Positions 6,012 through 7,918 of a DNA stretch of 7,918 nt are shown one piece after another (position 1 is the stretch's first letter; every line of letters starts with the position of its first letter). Both the position numbers and the translations under genes were made by a program. The notes beneath the pieces were generated by a model. That model was not told the DNA's origin. It searched no databases and worked only from the letters and a program-made list of their open reading frames with translations. The DNA comes from an uncultured Bacilli bacterium (GTDB lineage: Bacteria; Bacillota_I; Bacilli_A; RFN20; CAG-631): NCBI GenBank assembly GCA_934215405.1, contig CAKPZU010000102.1, positions 1 through 7,918 on the forward strand, in the 5' to 3' direction.

Positions 6012-6799
6012 AATTGATTCCCACTAAAATCATCTGATACTTTATTAGTACCATTCCATGTGCCTTTTTCAATATGACCATCTTTATAATACATAGTACC
6101 TTCTCCCATTATCCAGCCACCATTATCCATTGAAAATTGACCAACAAACATCAATTCGGGAATATTCATATCATTAACAGGCCAATATTGTGTTCCGTAT
6201 CCATGGCGAACATTATTAGACCATTCTCCTTCATAGTAATCTCCAGCTGGCCAATGCATAGTTCCCCAACCACTCATTAAGCCATTATTATCGAATTCAC
6301 CAAAATAAATACAATATCTATCTTTAATAGCTCCATCAATTGCAGCACCAGCTTGTAAGAAATATTTAGTACCATAGGTAAATGTGCCATTTTTCCATTC
6401 GCCATAAAAATAATCACCAACTGGCCAATACATATAGCCTACCCCATGCATTAAGCCATCTTTCATTTTACCAATGTAAGTACAGCCAGAGTCCCATTCA
6501 AAGCGACCATTTCCTTCAGGAATTCCATTAACAAAGTCACCATAATAAACACTGCCAGTAGCATAATACATTATTCCACTTCCTTGAGGAATATCATTTT
6601 CATCAACAAAGCCAGCATATGTGTCTCCAGTATCTTCAAATTCGATTTCTTTATAATAATAACCATTTTCAAGAGGCTCTTTTTCTGCTTCAGTTGATTC
6701 CTCATTTGATGGTTGGCTTACAGATGATACATTATTATTGCACGACATAAGCATCATAGTAGCTGATAATAAAACAAATAATTTTTTAAATTTTTTCAT
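6008..6799 (-). CDS. MORN-repeat lipoprotein
   Basis: 263 residues from the ATG at 6799. This start was chosen over an in-frame ATG at 6820 because AAGGAG lies six bases upstream and because it creates a proper lipoprotein signal: KKFKK, a hydrophobic stretch, then LMSC with the lipidated Cys at residue 20. After a Ser/Glu-rich linker (21-50), residues 61-248 hold about seven MORN motifs (for example YYGDFVNGIPEGNGRF, YIGKMKDGLMHGVGYMYW, YEGEWSNNVRHGYGTQYW). MORN repeats form elongated beta-hairpin rods that bind proteins or lipids; the partner here is unknown. The protein should be anchored to the outer face of the membrane. It starts 10 bases after the MORN/SGNH gene and overlaps the GH32 start by ATGA. 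Its last repeat block resembles the end of the MORN array in the SGNH protein, as if it were the same design without the hydrolase. Confidence 0.85.
   Translation of the reverse strand: MKKFKKLFVLLSATMMLMSCNNNVSSVSQPSNEESTEAEKEPLENGYYYKEIEFEDTGDTYAGFVDENDIPQGSGIMYYATGSVYYGDFVNGIPEGNGRFEWDSGCTYIGKMKDGLMHGVGYMYWPVGDYFYGEWKNGTFTYGTKYFLQAGAAIDGAIKDRYCIYFGEFDNNGLMSGWGTMHWPAGDYYEGEWSNNVRHGYGTQYWPVNDMNIPELMFVGQFSMDNGGWIMGEGTMYYKDGHIEKGTWNGTNKVSDDFSGNQL
6056..6619 (-). repeat. MORN repeat array in the lipoprotein
   Basis: About seven degenerate units of roughly 23 residues follow the YxGxWxxGxxxGxGxxxxxxG pattern. They begin near residues 61, 85, 108, 131, 165, 189 and 218 of the lipoprotein. The unit at 131-164 is longer, with an insertion around QAGAAIDGAIKDRYC. 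At DNA level the units have diverged, although the segments coding YMYWPVGDY and TMHWPAGDY are still recognisably alike. Confidence 0.8.
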
Positions 6800-6809
6800 A
6801 ATCTTCTCC

Positions 6810-7918
6810 TTATAATTCATCCTTAATTAACTTTATAAATTGTTCATAGCCTTTTTTATTCATATGCACCCTATCAGATATAAAATAAGTGCTTAAATCA
6901 TCAATAGTTTCAGTTTCGTTTTTATAAAAGTTTTTAGCATTATCTAAAAGCTTAATATTGTTTTTATTACAATATTCCTTTAAGAGCTTATTATATTGTA
7001 TTTCAACATTTAAGTATCTACTAAATTCAGGTGAAGGCTCAACACTCATTAAATAAATCATACTATTAGGTAATTCCTTCTTTAATAAATTAACTAATTC
7101 ACTTGCATAGTTTATAACCTCATTTACTGTTAATCCCATATGTAAATCGTTAAAGCCTAAATGTAAAAATATCTTTTCTGGCTTATATGGAATTATTAAA
7201 TGTTTTGCATAATTAAGCCATTGATAATATGTTGTTGCCCCTATTCCTGTATCAATAATATCATAGCTATGAGGAAATTCTTCCTCAAAATTAACAATAT
7301 TATAGCTTGCATGCATCATATCAGTATAAGAATCGCCACAAACAACAGCTTTATGAGTTATACTTTGACTATAATATCTATTAATATAATTATTAACATA
7401 TGGTTGATTAAAGATGTATTCACTTTCCATTTCTTTACTAAAGCCATCTAATAATTCATAATCATTCTTACTATATTTTCCAACCATTGATAAGCCATAC
7501 CACTTACCCTTTTGGTAGTATTTTGGTTTATTAGTTTCTATATCAACATAATACATAATACCATCACCATACATCCAACCACTAATACTATAATCAAATT
7601 CACCGACATATTTATATAATCTAGTATTGCTATCCCCACCAGCTACGCTTCCTAAAAAATAGCATGTTTGAAAATCCATTTCACCATAGCCTTTTCTAAA
7701 ATAGCCACCATTTGTATAAATCATATTTCCAGTATAAGTAGAGTGATCGTCATATTTAATGCTTCCATTACCTTCTTGATTATCATAAAATGAGCTTTCA
7801 TTTTTCATTTTTCCAGTAAAGTAATGCATACCTACAGCATTTGTTTCATAACTATTAAAGTATAATGTACCTATTTTATCTATGTTACTACCTTTTTCAA
7901 AAGCGCCTTTATATGTTC
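6810..7918 (-). CDS. MORN-repeat protein with C-terminal SGNH/GDSL hydrolase domain, 5' end outside the window
   Basis: The reading frame is open to the window edge. The first internal ATG (7829) is not the start, because 29 more codons upstream continue a MORN motif (TYKGAFEKG, GTLYF). Counting from that Met, residues 1-110 hold four or more loose MORN units and 111-158 form a linker. Residues 159-339 form an SGNH hydrolase with all its blocks: GDSYTD with nucleophile Ser167, DTGIGAT (Gly197), LGFND (Asn227), and DRVHMN with Asp319 and His322. Such domains are esterases or deacetylases acting on acylated sugars, lipids or peptidoglycan; the substrate here is not known. The unseen N-terminus decides whether it is secreted. 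It lies upstream of the MORN lipoprotein and GH32 genes in one operon; its TAA stop runs into the AAGGAG ribosome site of the lipoprotein. Confidence 0.85.
   Translation of the reverse strand, partial: TYKGAFEKGSNIDKIGTLYFNSYETNAVGMHYFTGKMKNESSFYDNQEGNGSIKYDDHSTYTGNMIYTNGGYFRKGYGEMDFQTCYFLGSVAGGDSNTRLYKYVGEFDYSISGWMYGDGIMYYVDIETNKPKYYQKGKWYGLSMVGKYSKNDYELLDGFSKEMESEYIFNQPYVNNYINRYYSQSITHKAVVCGDSYTDMMHASYNIVNFEEEFPHSYDIIDTGIGATTYYQWLNYAKHLIIPYKPEKIFLHLGFNDLHMGLTVNEVINYASELVNLLKKELPNSMIYLMSVEPSPEFSRYLNVEIQYNKLLKEYCNKNNIKLLDNAKNFYKNETETIDDLSTYFISDRVHMNKKGYEQFIKLIKDEL
7500..7918 (-). repeat. MORN repeat array of the SGNH protein, continuing past the window
   Basis: At least four irregular MORN units are visible, with cores YKGAFEKG, YFTGKMKN/EGNGSIKY, YTGNMIYTNGG/KGYGEMDF and YVGEFDYSISG/YGDGIMYY. 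Spacers of variable length interrupt the 23-residue period, more so than in the neighbouring lipoprotein. The array begins beyond the window, so its full length is not known. Confidence 0.7.

Noticed and set aside
6800..6820. Longer start for the MORN lipoprotein at 6820
   Set aside because: It overlaps the end of the SGNH gene, lacks a ribosome site, and would put seven extra residues before a normal lipoprotein signal.
7827..7829. ATG at 7829 as the true start of the MORN/SGNH gene
   Set aside because: The frame stays open to the window edge and the upstream residues continue a MORN motif; no ribosome site precedes this ATG.

Overview
The window is very AT-rich, with A/T-ending codons throughout, AT-rich promoters and strong GGAGG-type ribosome binding sites. 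Trp is read from TGG, and TGA serves as a stop at two ATGA gene overlaps. This fits a low-GC Bacillota such as an uncultured gut Erysipelotrichia or RF39-like Bacilli lineage, and argues against code-4 mycoplasmas. The taxonomic placement is inference. Eight of the nine genes lie on the minus strand and are described here in their own transcription order. No mobile element, tRNA, rRNA or CRISPR array was seen, and no stretch longer than 300 bases lacks a gene.

Right end (7918 to 4596, minus): a three-gene operon that enters from outside the window. It encodes a MORN-repeat protein with a C-terminal SGNH/GDSL hydrolase (5' end missing), a MORN-repeat lipoprotein, and a GH32 beta-fructosidase with an intact catalytic triad. 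The lipoprotein's ribosome site overlaps the hydrolase stop codon, and the lipoprotein and GH32 genes share an ATGA overlap. Facing the operon (3650-4579, plus) is a PfkB-family fructokinase with its own strong extended -10 promoter. The two units converge on one bidirectional terminator. GH32 would release fructose and the kinase would phosphorylate it, so the enzymes form a short fructan, fructo-oligosaccharide or sucrose route, although they sit in opposing transcripts. No sugar transporter is present in the window.

Middle (3467 to 1338, minus): an AEC-family permease followed after 18 bases by a D-2-hydroxyacid (probably D-lactate) dehydrogenase. They share a promoter in the 180-base divergent region, where a near-perfect tandem direct repeat overlaps the -35 box. 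A hairpin terminator closes the unit. Transport of the dehydrogenase's product or substrate is a reasonable inference.

Left end (1244 to 1, minus): a small two-helix membrane protein with a C-terminal zinc ribbon, overlapped by ATGA with a helical XRE/HTH-like protein. After a terminator comes the N-terminal part of a von Willebrand A protein with an intact MIDAS motif, cut by the window edge. The biological role of this cluster is unknown.

The most unusual element is the MORN/SGNH - MORN lipoprotein - GH32 operon. The two MORN proteins end their arrays with a similar block, which suggests they are related and that one carries, and the other lacks, the esterase-like domain.
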